Shown one piece after another: positions 25,021-35,032 of a stretch of DNA of 64,000 nt. A program made the translations under genes and the position numbers. Source of the DNA: an uncultured Bacteroidota bacterium. Its GTDB lineage: Bacteria; Bacteroidota; Bacteroidia; Flavobacteriales; Flavobacteriaceae. The notes beneath the pieces are model-generated. The model searched no databases, was not told where the DNA came from, and worked only from the letters and a program-made list of their open reading frames with translations. The stretch lies in assembly GCA_902546725.1 (NCBI GenBank), contig CACCLB010000001.1, forward strand, positions 62,001 to 126,000. The letters run 5' to 3'. The stretch's first letter is position 1. Every line of letters starts with the position of its first letter.

Positions 25021-26352
25021 ATGAACATCAGCAAAACAGATTTAGACGCCTTAAACGCAGTAATAAAAATTACTGTAGATCGCTCTGATTACGAAACTAA
25101 AGTAAATACCGTGTTGAGTGATTATAGGAAGAATGCCAACATTCCTGGTTTTCGTAAAGGTCATGTCCCTATGGGTATGATTAAAAAGCAATACCAACAA
25201 GCTGTCATTGCTGATGAGGTTAACAAACTTCTCAGAGAGAATCTTGAAAAATTCATCAAAGAAGAAAAACTTGACCTTTTGGGAAATCCCCTTCCTAAAG
25301 CTGCTGATGAGGAACTCGATTGGAATGCAGATCAGATGGATTTTGAATTTGAATTGGGTCTTGCGCCTAAATTTGAAGTCAAATTAGGCCAGCTTAAAAA
25401 AGTAGTTCGATATGAAATTGACCCCGAAGCAAAAATGATCAATGAGCAATTGGATTATATTAGAAAGCAGTACGGTAAACTAGTTTCGCAGAAAAACCCT
25501 GATAAAGATTTTGAAATCACTGCTCAATTTAGAAACGAAGAATTAGAGATTGAAAAAATCAGTAGTTTTAAACTCGATGATTTTAAATCTAAAAAAGCAC
25601 TTAAATCCCTAAAAGAGGAAACGATTAATTCAGTAGTGAACTTTCCAGTAAAGGGATTGTTTAAAGAGGACGAGTTACTTAAGAGTTTACTTTCTTTAGA
25701 TGATGATAAACTCAAGGAACTCAAAGACTCAAATATCACCTTGGAAATCAAGGAGATCAACGAACGAATACGAGCTGAACTAAATCAAGAGCTATTTGAC
25801 AAGCTCTTTGCTCCTGGAACAGTGACTTCAGAAAAAGAACTCAAGGAGCGAATTAAAGAAGATCTCCAGAAGCAATTTGAGCCCCAAGCAGACCAAAAGC
25901 TTCTAAACGATATCACTGAGTTTTTAGTCGAAAAAACAAAATTTAAATTGCCAGCAGATTTTCTTAAACGTTGGATGCAAACCTCTGGTAAAGAAGAATT
26001 GACTCCTGAGCAAGCCGCTGAGGAATATGAAAAGTCTGAAAAGGGAATTCGCTATCAGCTTATTGAAGGTCAAATCATTACCGAGAATAAACTCGACATT
26101 TCATTTGAAGAGTTAAAAGACTTTGCAGGAACTTTGGTAGCCAACCAAATGAGACAGTACGGACAGGAACCAGACGAAACACAAATAGAGGGTATCGTTT
26201 CAAACGTACTTACGAATCCAGAGGAGACAAGAAGAATTTCCGAACAATTAATGAGTAATAAAATTTTAACCTTTTTTAAGGAAAACGCTCCACTGAAACA
26301 AAAGAAAGTCGGTTTTGATGCTTTTGTAAAAGAGGCATACGGCAAAGCATAA
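25021..26352 (+). CDS. tig: Trigger factor (ribosome-associated chaperone)
   Basis: Start taken at ATG 25021 (443 aa), since the listed start at 24997 falls in the promoter. The N-terminal ribosome-binding domain has the signature 'NIPGFRKGHVPMGMIKKQYQ'. The PPIase (FKBP-like) middle domain is divergent, as usual in Bacteroidota. The C-terminal chaperone arms are helical ('LTPEQAAEEYEKSEKGIRYQ'). It binds nascent chains at the ribosome exit tunnel. The order tig-clpP-clpX is conserved across bacteria. Spacing to clpP is 30 nt. Confidence 0.96.
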   Translation: MNISKTDLDALNAVIKITVDRSDYETKVNTVLSDYRKNANIPGFRKGHVPMGMIKKQYQQAVIADEVNKLLRENLEKFIKEEKLDLLGNPLPKAADEELDWNADQMDFEFELGLAPKFEVKLGQLKKVVRYEIDPEAKMINEQLDYIRKQYGKLVSQKNPDKDFEITAQFRNEELEIEKISSFKLDDFKSKKALKSLKEETINSVVNFPVKGLFKEDELLKSLLSLDDDKLKELKDSNITLEIKEINERIRAELNQELFDKLFAPGTVTSEKELKERIKEDLQKQFEPQADQKLLNDITEFLVEKTKFKLPADFLKRWMQTSGKEELTPEQAAEEYEKSEKGIRYQLIEGQIITENKLDISFEELKDFAGTLVANQMRQYGQEPDETQIEGIVSNVLTNPEETRRISEQLMSNKILTFFKENAPLKQKKVGFDAFVKEAYGKA

Positions 26353-26382
26353 AATTTTCCTTATTTTTAATAAATTTAGAAT

Positions 26383-27048
26383 ATGAACTACGGTAAAGAA
26401 TTCAAGAAATACGCTACAAAACACCATGGAATCAATGCCATGTATTACGATAAAATCGTAAGTAGTATGACTCCCTATATCATTGAAGAGCGCCAACTTA
26501 ATGTAGCGCAAATGGATGTTTTTTCTAGATTGATGATGGATCGAATTATGTTTTTAGGAACTGCCATCGACGACAATGTAGCGAACGTAATTCAGGCACA
26601 GCTTTTGTTTTTGCAAAGTACGGACGCTAGCCGTGATATTCAGATGTACATCAACTCTCCAGGCGGTGGTGTCTATGCCGGTCTTGGGATTTATGATACG
26701 ATGCAATTTATCAGTCCAAATGTAGCAACCATATGTACAGGGATTGCTGCCTCCATGGGTGCAGTACTATTATGTGCTGGTCACGAAGGAAAGCGTTCTG
26801 CATTACCTCACGCAAGGGTAATGATACACCAGCCCCTGGGTGGTGCTCAAGGACAGGCTTCAGATATTGAAATCACAGCCCGTGAGATTCTTAAACTCAA
26901 AGATGAATTGTATCAGATCATCTCCAAACACTCTGGTCAGGATATGGAAAAAGTGACCAATGACAGTGATCGTGATTACTGGATGAAAGCCGAAGAAGCT
27001 AAAAAATACGGTATGGTCGATGAAGTGCTAAAAAACAGCCCAAAATAA
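26383..27048 (+). CDS. clpP: ATP-dependent Clp protease proteolytic subunit
   Basis: 221 aa. The catalytic triad is visible: Ser124 in 'GIAASMGAVLL', His149 in 'VMIHQPLGG', Asp198 in 'SDRDYWM'. 'YINSPGGGVYAGLGIYD' is the oxyanion/handle region. It forms the tetradecameric serine protease that degrades substrates unfolded by ClpX (next gene, 12 nt downstream). Length and motifs are standard. Confidence 0.98.
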   Translation: MNYGKEFKKYATKHHGINAMYYDKIVSSMTPYIIEERQLNVAQMDVFSRLMMDRIMFLGTAIDDNVANVIQAQLLFLQSTDASRDIQMYINSPGGGVYAGLGIYDTMQFISPNVATICTGIAASMGAVLLCAGHEGKRSALPHARVMIHQPLGGAQGQASDIEITAREILKLKDELYQIISKHSGQDMEKVTNDSDRDYWMKAEEAKKYGMVDEVLKNSPK

Positions 27049-27060
27049 ACCCCAGCTGCC

Positions 27061-28290
27061 ATGAGTAAACCTGATTTAAACTGTTCTTTTTGCGGTAGGC
27101 CAAAGCCCGAAACCCAGCTCCTTATTGCTGGATTGGATGCCCATATTTGCGATCTTTGTATCACTCAAGCTCATGGAATAGTTCAGGAAGAAGCAAGCCT
27201 AGAGGAGGGAGCTGAAGCAGATAGTATAGAGCTTAAACCGCCCAAAGAAATTAAATCGTTTTTAGATACCTATGTTATCGGTCAAGAGGCTTCAAAGAAA
27301 GTTTTATCCGTAGCGGTTTACAATCATTACAAGAGATTGATCCAACAAACTTCAAAAGAAGATGTTGAAATTCAAAAAAGTAATGTTTTAGTTGTTGGTC
27401 CTACTGGAACAGGTAAAACCTTATTGGCTCAAACCATTGCGCGTTTGCTCAATGTGCCCTTAGCCATAGTAGATGCAACTGTTCTCACTGAGGCAGGATA
27501 CGTTGGCGAAGATGTTGAAAGTATCCTTTCTCGTTTGCTTCAAGCAGCAGATTACGACCTGAGCCGAGCACAAAAAGGGATCGTTTTTATAGATGAAATT
27601 GACAAAATTGCGCGAAAAAGTGACAACCCATCAATCACCAGAGACGTTTCTGGTGAAGGAGTTCAGCAAGCCTTGCTAAAACTTTTAGAAGGAACAGTTG
27701 TTAATGTCCCACCTAAAGGAGGAAGAAAACATCCAGATCAGAAGTTCATTGAGGTGGATACCTCAAATATTTTATTCATTGCTGGAGGGGCATTTGATGG
27801 GATAGAGCGTCACATCAACAAACGATTGAATCTTCAGGCCATCGGTTACAATACGACTGTAGAGCAAAATAAGATCGATAAGGAAAATATATTACAATAT
27901 ATTACTCCTCGCGATGTACGATCGTTTGGATTGATACCTGAAATCATTGGTAGATTACCGGTGTTGACCTTTATGAAACCGCTTGATAAAGTCACACTTT
28001 TAGAGATTTTAACCACCCCTAAAAATGCACTGATAAAACAATACATTCACCTCTTTGACATGGACGGCATTAAATTGCAATTTACCTCAGGGGCATTGAA
28101 TTACATCGTAGAAAAATCAATGCAATACAAATTAGGAGCGCGTGGGTTACGCTCCCTCTGTGAAGCAGTTTTAAACGATGCCATGTTTGAATTACCTGAC
28201 TCTGATGTCAAAGAATTAAAGGTTACCAAGCAATATGCCGATCAAAAACTTTCCAAAATAGAACTGCCAAAACTAAAAGTAGTTTCTTAA
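27061..28290 (+). CDS. clpX: ATP-dependent Clp protease ATP-binding subunit ClpX
   Basis: 409 aa. An N-terminal C4 zinc finger (Cys8, Cys11, Cys30, Cys33 in 'CSFC'...'CDLC') is followed by the AAA+ domain with Walker A 'GPTGTGKT' (113-120), Walker B 'VFIDEID' (about 175-181), the pore-loop 'GYVGEDVES' and the sensor-2 'GARGLRSL'. It unfolds tagged proteins and feeds them to ClpP. It closes the tig-clpP-clpX unit and overlaps the convergent GH3 gene by 4 nt. Confidence 0.98.
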   Translation: MSKPDLNCSFCGRPKPETQLLIAGLDAHICDLCITQAHGIVQEEASLEEGAEADSIELKPPKEIKSFLDTYVIGQEASKKVLSVAVYNHYKRLIQQTSKEDVEIQKSNVLVVGPTGTGKTLLAQTIARLLNVPLAIVDATVLTEAGYVGEDVESILSRLLQAADYDLSRAQKGIVFIDEIDKIARKSDNPSITRDVSGEGVQQALLKLLEGTVVNVPPKGGRKHPDQKFIEVDTSNILFIAGGAFDGIERHINKRLNLQAIGYNTTVEQNKIDKENILQYITPRDVRSFGLIPEIIGRLPVLTFMKPLDKVTLLEILTTPKNALIKQYIHLFDMDGIKLQFTSGALNYIVEKSMQYKLGARGLRSLCEAVLNDAMFELPDSDVKELKVTKQYADQKLSKIELPKLKVVS

Positions 28291-29801
28291 TCAGTATTCA
28301 TTTTTAGCAGTTCTTCCAATAATTCTCTTGAATTTGAGAGTCTGGGTATTTTGTGCTGCCCCCCTAATTTGTTTTTATTTGAAAGCCATTGGTAGAACAA
28401 ACCTTCTTTTGCTTGATGGAGGTGTAAAGCTTCTAAGCTTGAGTTTCGTTTGGCTTCATAATCTGAATTTTCTTTTTGAAGCTCTTCGTCTAAAAGTTTC
28501 GAAAACAATTCCAAATCCTGCGGTTCTTTTTCAAACTCGACGATCCATTCGTGTGCACCTTTTGAATTGTTTTTCATAAAAATTGGTGCCGCACTGTAGT
28601 TTGAAACAATACTTTTTGTCTGTATGCTCACTGCTGAGATTGCTTTCTCCGCATTATCGATGATTAATTCTTCACCAAAGGCATTGATGTGATGTTTTGT
28701 TCTCCCTGTGACTTGAATGCGATAGGGGGAGAGATTCGTAAAACGGACGGTATCACCAATTCTATAGCGCCATAGACCAGCATTGGTAGTAATCACAAGT
28801 TCGTAATTAGTGTTTAGCTCAACTTCAGATAAAGGGATAACCTTTAATTCATTTTTATTGGAATTGGGTTGGAAAGGAATAAACTCATAGAAAATACCAT
28901 AGTCAAGCATTAAGAGAAGATCGTCGGCATCGTTGCGATCTTGAATACCAAAAAACCCTTCAGAAGCATTGTAAATTTCGTAAAACTTAAAGTCTTTTTT
29001 TGGAAACAAACTTTTGTATAATTCGTGATAGGGCTTAAAGCTGACTCCTCCATGAAAATAAACTTCTGCATCTGGCCAGATCTCAGTAATGGTCTTACTC
29101 GCTGTTTCTTCGAGTACTCTTTGAAGGAGTATAAGCATCCAAGAAGGTACACCTGCCAAACTTGTTACTTTCTCAGTTAAGGTTTCCGTTAATATCGCTT
29201 GCATTTTGGTTTCCCATTCAGAAATTAATGAGGTTTTATGACCGGGTGTGCTACTCAGTTCTGCCCAAAAAGGCATATTCTGAATGATGATGGCAGATAA
29301 ATCTCCAAAATAACTGTTGTTTTCGTTATAAAGTTCGTGGCTACCACCCAAACGAAGACATTTTCCGCTCAAGAGTTGAGAATCGGGATTATTGTTAAAA
29401 TAGAGGGACAACATATCCTTTCCAGCCTTGTAGTGACAATCTTCAAGAGCTTCAGTACTAACGGGAATAAATTTACTTTTCGCATTCGTAGTCCCACTAG
29501 ATTTGGCAAACCACTTTATGGGACTGGGCCAAAAAATATTTTGAGTTCCGTTTCTACACCTTTCAATTTGAGCAGCGATAGACTCGTATGTACTCAGAGG
29601 AATTTTTGATCTAAATTCATCGTAGTTTTTAATATTAGTAAAATCATAACGAATTCCCATCTCAGTATTTTGAGCTTTATTTAAGAGTATGCTGAGCAAT
29701 TCATTTTGCACCTCCCGAGGATATTTCATAAAGAGTTCCATCTGGTGAATTCTTTTTTTCAGAATCCATGAGGCAATTGAATTAAAGATCGAAGTGGGCA
29801 T
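28287..29801 (-). CDS. GH3 auxin-responsive promoter family protein (acyl-adenylate ligase fold)
   Basis: 504 aa, full length for bacterial GH3. Motifs: '[19 protein letters not shown]' (ATP-binding P-loop equivalent 'SSGTT'), '[11 protein letters not shown]' (nucleotide-binding), '[20 protein letters not shown]' and '[16 protein letters not shown]'. GH3 proteins are ANL-superfamily ligases that conjugate amino acids to carboxylic acids in plants; in Bacteroidota the substrate is unknown. It stands alone on the minus strand between clpX and a divergent DUF2797 gene. Confidence 0.9.
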   Translation of the reverse strand: MPTSIFNSIASWILKKRIHQMELFMKYPREVQNELLSILLNKAQNTEMGIRYDFTNIKNYDEFRSKIPLSTYESIAAQIERCRNGTQNIFWPSPIKWFAKSSGTTNAKSKFIPVSTEALEDCHYKAGKDMLSLYFNNNPDSQLLSGKCLRLGGSHELYNENNSYFGDLSAIIIQNMPFWAELSSTPGHKTSLISEWETKMQAILTETLTEKVTSLAGVPSWMLILLQRVLEETASKTITEIWPDAEVYFHGGVSFKPYHELYKSLFPKKDFKFYEIYNASEGFFGIQDRNDADDLLLMLDYGIFYEFIPFQPNSNKNELKVIPLSEVELNTNYELVITTNAGLWRYRIGDTVRFTNLSPYRIQVTGRTKHHINAFGEELIIDNAEKAISAVSIQTKSIVSNYSAAPIFMKNNSKGAHEWIVEFEKEPQDLELFSKLLDEELQKENSDYEAKRNSSLEALHLHQAKEGLFYQWLSNKNKLGGQHKIPRLSNSRELLEELLKMNTD

Positions 29802-29851
29802 AAAATTATCGTTATCTTACCAATGTAAATTTAAATAATATTCCTTAGGAC

Positions 29852-30646
29852 ATGTTTCAAGCAACCTTAAAAAAAATGAGGACCGAAAATCTTCAACCCA
29901 TTAATTATTTTTTGGATGTAGAATCTGGATTTCTTCACCTCAATCAGTTGTTGGGTAAAACTATTCGAGTGGAACATAGCGGTTCTCAGTGTTTAAATTG
30001 CGGTTTGAGTAAGCTAATTTTTCGGCAGGGTCATTGCCAATCATGTTTTTTTGACAGTCCGGCAACGGGTGATTGGATTATGCGTCCTGAGTTGAGTAAA
30101 GCTCATTTAGGTCAAGAGGATCGAGATTTGGAATACGAGTCTAAAATGCAATTACAACCCCATACGGTATATCTGGCATTGAGCAGTCATCTCAAAGTAG
30201 GGGTAACCCGCAAAAGCCAGTTACCCACACGATGGATTGATCAAGGGGCTCACCAAGCTACGGTAATTTTAGAAGTGCCTAATCGATACCTTGCTGGAGT
30301 GGGTGAAGTAGCGCTCAAAAACTTTTTTTCTGATAAAACCAATTGGCGTAAAATGTTACAAAACAATGCTGAAGCGGTGGATTGGGAAAAAGCTCGAAAC
30401 CTTGCAATTGATAGCATTCCAAACGACTTAAAACCCTATGTAGTAAGAGAAACAACTGAAATACAAAGCTTGACATTTCCCGTATTGCAATATCCTGAAA
30501 AAGTAAAGAGTTTAAATCTCAGTAAAACTCCTCTTTACGAAGGGAAATTGATGGGAATTAAGGGGCAATATTTAATCTTTGAAGATGCAACGGTATTCAA
30601 CGTTCGCTCGAATGAAGGCCAATGCGTCAGACTTTCAATCAATTAA
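29852..30646 (+). CDS. DUF2797 protein with zinc-ribbon motif
   Basis: 264 aa. Two Cys pairs (C-L-N-C ... C-Q-S-C, near residues 49-68) form a likely zinc ribbon. It is followed by 'VYLALSSHLKVGVTRKSQLP' and 'RWIDQGAHQATVILEVPNRY', the hallmark of DUF2797, a region with GIY-YIG-like appearance ('vylal....kvGvt......rw.dqGa'). Function is unknown; a nucleic-acid role is a guess based on the ribbon and the GIY-YIG-like pattern. It is divergent from GH3 and converges with rluF (4-nt overlap). Confidence 0.85.
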   Translation: MFQATLKKMRTENLQPINYFLDVESGFLHLNQLLGKTIRVEHSGSQCLNCGLSKLIFRQGHCQSCFFDSPATGDWIMRPELSKAHLGQEDRDLEYESKMQLQPHTVYLALSSHLKVGVTRKSQLPTRWIDQGAHQATVILEVPNRYLAGVGEVALKNFFSDKTNWRKMLQNNAEAVDWEKARNLAIDSIPNDLKPYVVRETTEIQSLTFPVLQYPEKVKSLNLSKTPLYEGKLMGIKGQYLIFEDATVFNVRSNEGQCVRLSIN

Positions 30647-31377
30647 CTTAAATGCTTTTTAGAATCTAAGAGTAAACGATTGAGCTCGCTTAATTCTTTT
30701 TTCGTGAGATCTCGGTATTTTCCAACACCTAAATTGAGTTCAATATTCATTATTCGAATACGCTTGAGCTTGACTACTCGGTAATCTAAATATTCACACA
30801 TACGTCTAATTTGCCTATTTAAACCTTGAGTGAGTACAATTCGAAATTGTTTTTTATGAATTTGTTCTACTTCGCATTTGCGTGTCATCGTGTCTAGAAT
30901 GGGCACTCCATTTGCCATTCGCTCAATAAATTCTGCTGTGACAGGCTTATTCACCGTAACGATGTATTCCTTTTCGTGCTTGTTTCTTGCTCTGAGGATT
31001 TTGTTTACAATATCACCGTCGTTTGTCAATAATATTAAACCTTCGCTAGGCTTATCGAGTCTTCCAATGGGAAATATTCTTGAGGGATAATTGATGTAGT
31101 CGATGATGTTGTCTTTTTCAACCCTAGTGTCTGTCGTACAGACAATACCTACTGGTTTATTAAAGGCCAAATACACATTGCGTTCTTGAAGGTTTTCAAC
31201 CAACACACCGTCTATTTCGATCCGGTCTGAGGGACTTACTTTTTGTCCTATAACTACTTTTTGTCCGTTGACCTGTATCCGTCCTGCATCAATTAATTTA
31301 TCTGCAGAACGTCTTGAACAATGTCCAATTTCACTAAGGTATTTGTTAAGTCTAACGCCCTGTTGTTGATCGTTCAT
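30643..31377 (-). CDS. rluF: 23S rRNA pseudouridine synthase (RluF/RsuA family)
   Basis: 244 aa. N-terminal S4 RNA-binding domain ('VRLNKYLSEIGHCSRRSADK', residues 8-60), then the RsuA catalytic core with the active-site Asp in 'PIGRLDKPSEGLILLTNDGD', plus 'KEYIVTV' and 'LTQGLNRQIRRMCEYL', the RluF-type ending. It converts a uridine in 23S rRNA (position 2604 in the RluF subgroup) to pseudouridine. It lies 5 nt downstream of the YhhQ gene, so rluF, yhhQ and sppA form one minus-strand unit. RluF rather than RluB/E is judged by the 'QIRRMCEYL' motif. Confidence 0.88.
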   Translation of the reverse strand: MNDQQQGVRLNKYLSEIGHCSRRSADKLIDAGRIQVNGQKVVIGQKVSPSDRIEIDGVLVENLQERNVYLAFNKPVGIVCTTDTRVEKDNIIDYINYPSRIFPIGRLDKPSEGLILLTNDGDIVNKILRARNKHEKEYIVTVNKPVTAEFIERMANGVPILDTMTRKCEVEQIHKKQFRIVLTQGLNRQIRRMCEYLDYRVVKLKRIRIMNIELNLGVGKYRDLTKKELSELNRLLLDSKKHLS

Positions 31378-31382
31378 ACAGT

Positions 31383-32084
31383 TTAAATTTTTAGTTCATC
31401 AGTAGGTTTGAGATCAAACTTTTTTCTAAATAGAAAAACAAATAAATAAAGCAACGGAGTATCCAAAGCAGCTACAAATACTTTAAATAAAAAACCTGAA
31501 AGTACAAGTCCCCAAAACAAATCCCATTCTAAAACTCCAAAGAGGCTAAGCAAACTGATGACTGAGAACGTATCAATGAATTGAGAACTAAAGGTTGAAA
31601 AATTATTCCGCAGCCAAAGCATCCGACCTTTGGTGAGTTTTTTCCAAAAGTGATACAGACGAATATCGACAAATTGTGCGCCGAGATAAGCCATCATGGA
31701 TGCCAAAACAGCAACTGGTGAAAGCGCAAATACAGTTTGAAAAGTAGCATCGTCAACGGGAGAATTTGAAAGTGCTGGGACGACATTCGCCATCCATAAA
31801 ATACCCATGGAAAAGAAGGAGGCAAATATTCCAGCAATTACAACCTGATTGGCTTTTTTCTTACCGTAGATTTCAGAAATTAAATCGGTGATTAAAAACG
31901 TGATTGGGTAAGGGAGTATGCCTACTGAAAGCTCGAAAAGTTGATTTCCAAAAACAGTAAGTTCAAAAGGTCTCCAATAAAAAAATTTTTGAAAGATTAA
32001 ATTCGAAACGACTAATGAGGTTATAAATAGCCCTCCCAAATAGAGGTATATTTTTTTAGCAAGTTCAGTTTTTTTTTCTGTCAT
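31383..32084 (-). CDS. yhhQ: Queuosine precursor transporter (YhhQ/VUT family)
   Basis: 233 aa with six to seven hydrophobic helices. Family motifs: 'PYPITFLITDLISEIYGKKK' (the conserved 'p..fl..Di..e.yG'), 'QFVDIRLYHFWKKLTKGRML' and 'WLRNNFSTFSSQFIDTFSVI'. Members import preQ0/preQ1 for queuosine in tRNA. It overlaps no gene but is separated from sppA by 1 nt and from rluF by 5 nt. Confidence 0.9.
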   Translation of the reverse strand: MTEKKTELAKKIYLYLGGLFITSLVVSNLIFQKFFYWRPFELTVFGNQLFELSVGILPYPITFLITDLISEIYGKKKANQVVIAGIFASFFSMGILWMANVVPALSNSPVDDATFQTVFALSPVAVLASMMAYLGAQFVDIRLYHFWKKLTKGRMLWLRNNFSTFSSQFIDTFSVISLLSLFGVLEWDLFWGLVLSGFLFKVFVAALDTPLLYLFVFLFRKKFDLKPTDELKI

Positions 32085-32085
32085 C

Positions 32086-33852
32086 CTAATGAATCTTTAA
32101 TTCAAAAGGCAGCAATAACTGCATACGAGCTGCTGGCTTTACTTCAATAAGTTGATCAAATTTGGGTTGAATGGTATAGGGTAAAAATAAATTCCACAAA
32201 CGGTCCAGACTGAGTGAAATATTCATATCTGACAAAATAGCGGTCAGATCATCTTCAAACTTTGGATAGTCCATGACGTTATAATTTTCAATATTAGCGA
32301 GTTTAGCAGCAGCCTGGATTGCGGCTTGAAGTCCTCCCAAAGAGTCAATCAGTCCATTTTCTAAAGCTTGTTTTCCAGTCCAAACTCGTCCTTGAGCAAG
32401 CTCTTCCACTGTTTCCTCAGGAAGTTTTCTGCCATCAGCTACGCGCTGTTTAAAAGTTGAATAGGTTTTTTCAATGGATTTTTTAGTTTGAGCTTCAAAG
32501 GCAGGACTCAGCGGTTGAAAAATGCTGTAACCCATGGCATTGGGATGGGTTTCAACAGTCTCTGCATTGATTCCCATATTTTGCATCAAACCGCTGGCAT
32601 TTGGTAGGGACGCAAACACTCCAATAGAACCAGTGATGCTCATGGGATCAGCAAAAATCTGATTGGCTCCTGCAGCTATATAGTAACCACCAGAGGCCGC
32701 CACATTTCCCATTGAGACCAGAACAGGTTTTTGTTTTTTGACCTCATTGATCGTTTGCCAGAGCAATTCGGAAGTTAGCGCACTTCCTCCTGGGGAATCT
32801 ACACGAAGTACAACTGCTTTTATCCAATCGTCTTCAGCTAGTTCTTTTAAGGTTTCAATAAAGACCCCTTGAGCTATGATGTTTTTTGTGCCTTCACCGT
32901 AAAGGATGGGTCCCTTGGCGAAAACTACTGCGATTCGATCTTTTATTTCTTTATTGTAATCCGACTTGCTTTGGTTTACAGCAGAAACTGAAGTAAAGTT
33001 AAGCTCATCTTTTTCTTCAAGTTGCAAGCGTGTTTTGACCATTTCCTCAAGGTCTGACTCATAGCCAAGCAAATCGATTAGGCCTTGGTTGACTGCATCT
33101 CCAGGTGTAGCTATTTTTTGTTTGTTGATTAAGTCATCTAAAGTATCAACGTTTAAATTTCGTGCTGATCCGACTTCTTTATTTAGCGTGCCCCACAGGT
33201 CCATGAGTAAGGATTTAATTTGAAGACGATTGGCATCACTCATCTTGTTATCCAAAAATGGTTCTACGGCGCTTTTGTATTTTCCTAAACGAACAACTTC
33301 CATTTTAACTCCGTATTCATCTTGAAAATCTTTGTAGTAAAGAACTTCTGAAGCCAATCCTTTGAATTCAAAAGCTCCTACTGGATTGAGGACGATGGTA
33401 TCAGCAACTGAAGACAAATAATAACCCTTTTGGGTGTATATATCTGCATAAGAATAAATAAACTTACCCTCTGCTTTAAAGTTTTCGAGAGCTTTTCGAA
33501 TGCTACGGGTCTGAGACCAGCCGGCAGTTATGAAGTCAGATCGGAGTCGAATCCCTTGTATTTTTGGATTTTGAGCAGCTTTGTCAATTGCACTTAAAAT
33601 CTCAGGAAGCCCGAGGACTTCATCGTTTAAATCGAGGATAATTTCTAACTCGTCAAAAGAGGGATTGCGGTCAGTAATGGGTACGTTGAGGTTTAGGTCT
33701 AAAATGCTATTTGCTTGAACGGCTTTACTGCCAGAGGGGGATACAATTATACTGGCAGCAGCAGACACGAGCATAAGGATTAGGGCAAAGAAAAGTCCAA
33801 TTGCTGTTAGCGTGCCTAAAACCGAGGCAAGGAAATTCTTAAAAAAATTCAT
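32086..33852 (-). CDS. sppA: Signal peptide peptidase SppA, 67K type
   Basis: The ORF runs up to 33960, but the ATG at 33852 begins a normal membrane anchor (MNFFKNFLASVLGTLTAIGL), giving 588 aa. Two tandem S49 domains are present: the first with the catalytic Lys region ('VVRLGKYKSAVEPF'), the second with the nucleophile Ser in 'GNVAASGGYYIAAGANQIF'. 'DSPGGSALTSELLW' is the S49 signature. It is an inner-membrane protease that degrades cleaved signal peptides. Its 5' side is divergent from the folK-dNK fusion, so both share about 40-60 nt of promoter region. Confidence 0.95.
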   Translation of the reverse strand: MNFFKNFLASVLGTLTAIGLFFALILMLVSAAASIIVSPSGSKAVQANSILDLNLNVPITDRNPSFDELEIILDLNDEVLGLPEILSAIDKAAQNPKIQGIRLRSDFITAGWSQTRSIRKALENFKAEGKFIYSYADIYTQKGYYLSSVADTIVLNPVGAFEFKGLASEVLYYKDFQDEYGVKMEVVRLGKYKSAVEPFLDNKMSDANRLQIKSLLMDLWGTLNKEVGSARNLNVDTLDDLINKQKIATPGDAVNQGLIDLLGYESDLEEMVKTRLQLEEKDELNFTSVSAVNQSKSDYNKEIKDRIAVVFAKGPILYGEGTKNIIAQGVFIETLKELAEDDWIKAVVLRVDSPGGSALTSELLWQTINEVKKQKPVLVSMGNVAASGGYYIAAGANQIFADPMSITGSIGVFASLPNASGLMQNMGINAETVETHPNAMGYSIFQPLSPAFEAQTKKSIEKTYSTFKQRVADGRKLPEETVEELAQGRVWTGKQALENGLIDSLGGLQAAIQAAAKLANIENYNVMDYPKFEDDLTAILSDMNISLSLDRLWNLFLPYTIQPKFDQLIEVKPAARMQLLLPFELKIH

Positions 33853-33892
33853 GAGTAAAGTATTTATGCTACAAATATAGGGTTTTGTAGCT

Positions 33893-35032
33893 TTGCTGAA
33901 TAGGAAGGAAACCGTGAAAAAAAACCAAGCCGTTATCTCTTTAGGAAGCAATTTGGGCAATCGTCTGGAGCTGCTTCAAAAAGCACTGGTGTTGTTAGAA
34001 CAAAACGACATCAAATTGACTGCGATTTCTTCTTTATATGAAACACCAGCCTGGGGGTTTGACAGTACACCCTTTTACAATGCTTGTGCTCAGATTGAAA
34101 CTGACTTCAATCCAGAAGAATTACTTTCTGTTTTTTTGGAAATAGAGGAGCAACTGGGTCGTGTTCGACAACAAAGTGACCGATATACTGCACGTCAGAT
34201 TGATTTGGACTTGTTGTTCTACGAAAATTTAATCTTGAACACCGATGGGCTTGTACTCCCTCATCCAAGACTTCATTTGAGAAATTTCGTCTTGGTGCCT
34301 CTTAAAGAAATTGTGCCTCAATTGCAACACCCTGTTCTGAACTTAACAGTTAATGAATTACTAGAACAGTGTTCAGATCAAGATGACTTAGAAAAGTTGC
34401 CCTTTCGTAAATGGTCACCACCGATTTTTGATTTATTTCCTTACATCACCATAGAGGGCAACATTGGAGTTGGTAAGACAACTCTTGCCCACAAAATGGC
34501 TACTGTCTATGAACTCCCTTTACTTAAAGAAGCTTTTGCCAAAAATCCGTATTTAGAAAAATTTTATGCTGATCCAGTCCCCTATGCCCTAGCAGTGGAA
34601 GCGTATTTTTTAGAGGATAGGATCAATCAAACCCAATTGTTTTGGAAACAAAATAAACATAAGGCAGTTTCAGATTATAACATTCATAAGTCTGTAGTCT
34701 TTGCTCGGCAAAATTTGAATTCAGCCGATTTTAAAAATTATCAAAGTCGTTTTAACGAAAATTTACACAGTCAAAAATTACCAAATTTGATGGTTTACCT
34801 CCATACAGACATTGACATTCTTCAAGAGCAAATCAAAAAGCGTGGGCGTCCGTATGAGCAAAAAATAAAAAACCAATATTTAAAACAAATTGAGCAAGGT
34901 TATCAAGATCTAATTCAATCGGATTTACCATATCCTGTAGTTTCCATTTCCACTAAAAATTTAGATTTTGAAACTAAAGAAGCTGATTTTCAGTCTCTCT
35001 TAAGGATTATTTATCGGGCATCATTTTCGTAA
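33893..35032 (+). CDS. folK: HPPK-deoxynucleoside kinase fusion
   Basis: 379 aa, two enzymes in one chain. Residues about 12-150 are 6-hydroxymethyl-7,8-dihydropterin pyrophosphokinase: 'AVISLGSNLGNRLELLQKAL', 'ETPAWGF', 'RQIDLDLLFYENL', 'LPHPRLHLRNFVLVPL'. Residues about 180-379 are a deoxynucleoside kinase: P-loop 'TIEGNIGVGKTTL', 'YFLEDRINQTQLFW', 'RGRPYEQKI' lid. The first makes a folate intermediate, the second phosphorylates deoxynucleosides; both serve nucleotide and one-carbon supply. The listed start is TTG 33893; GTG 33914 is an alternative. This fusion is, to my knowledge, recurrent in Flavobacteriia. Confidence 0.92.
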   Translation: MLNRKETVKKNQAVISLGSNLGNRLELLQKALVLLEQNDIKLTAISSLYETPAWGFDSTPFYNACAQIETDFNPEELLSVFLEIEEQLGRVRQQSDRYTARQIDLDLLFYENLILNTDGLVLPHPRLHLRNFVLVPLKEIVPQLQHPVLNLTVNELLEQCSDQDDLEKLPFRKWSPPIFDLFPYITIEGNIGVGKTTLAHKMATVYELPLLKEAFAKNPYLEKFYADPVPYALAVEAYFLEDRINQTQLFWKQNKHKAVSDYNIHKSVVFARQNLNSADFKNYQSRFNENLHSQKLPNLMVYLHTDIDILQEQIKKRGRPYEQKIKNQYLKQIEQGYQDLIQSDLPYPVVSISTKNLDFETKEADFQSLLRIIYRASFS

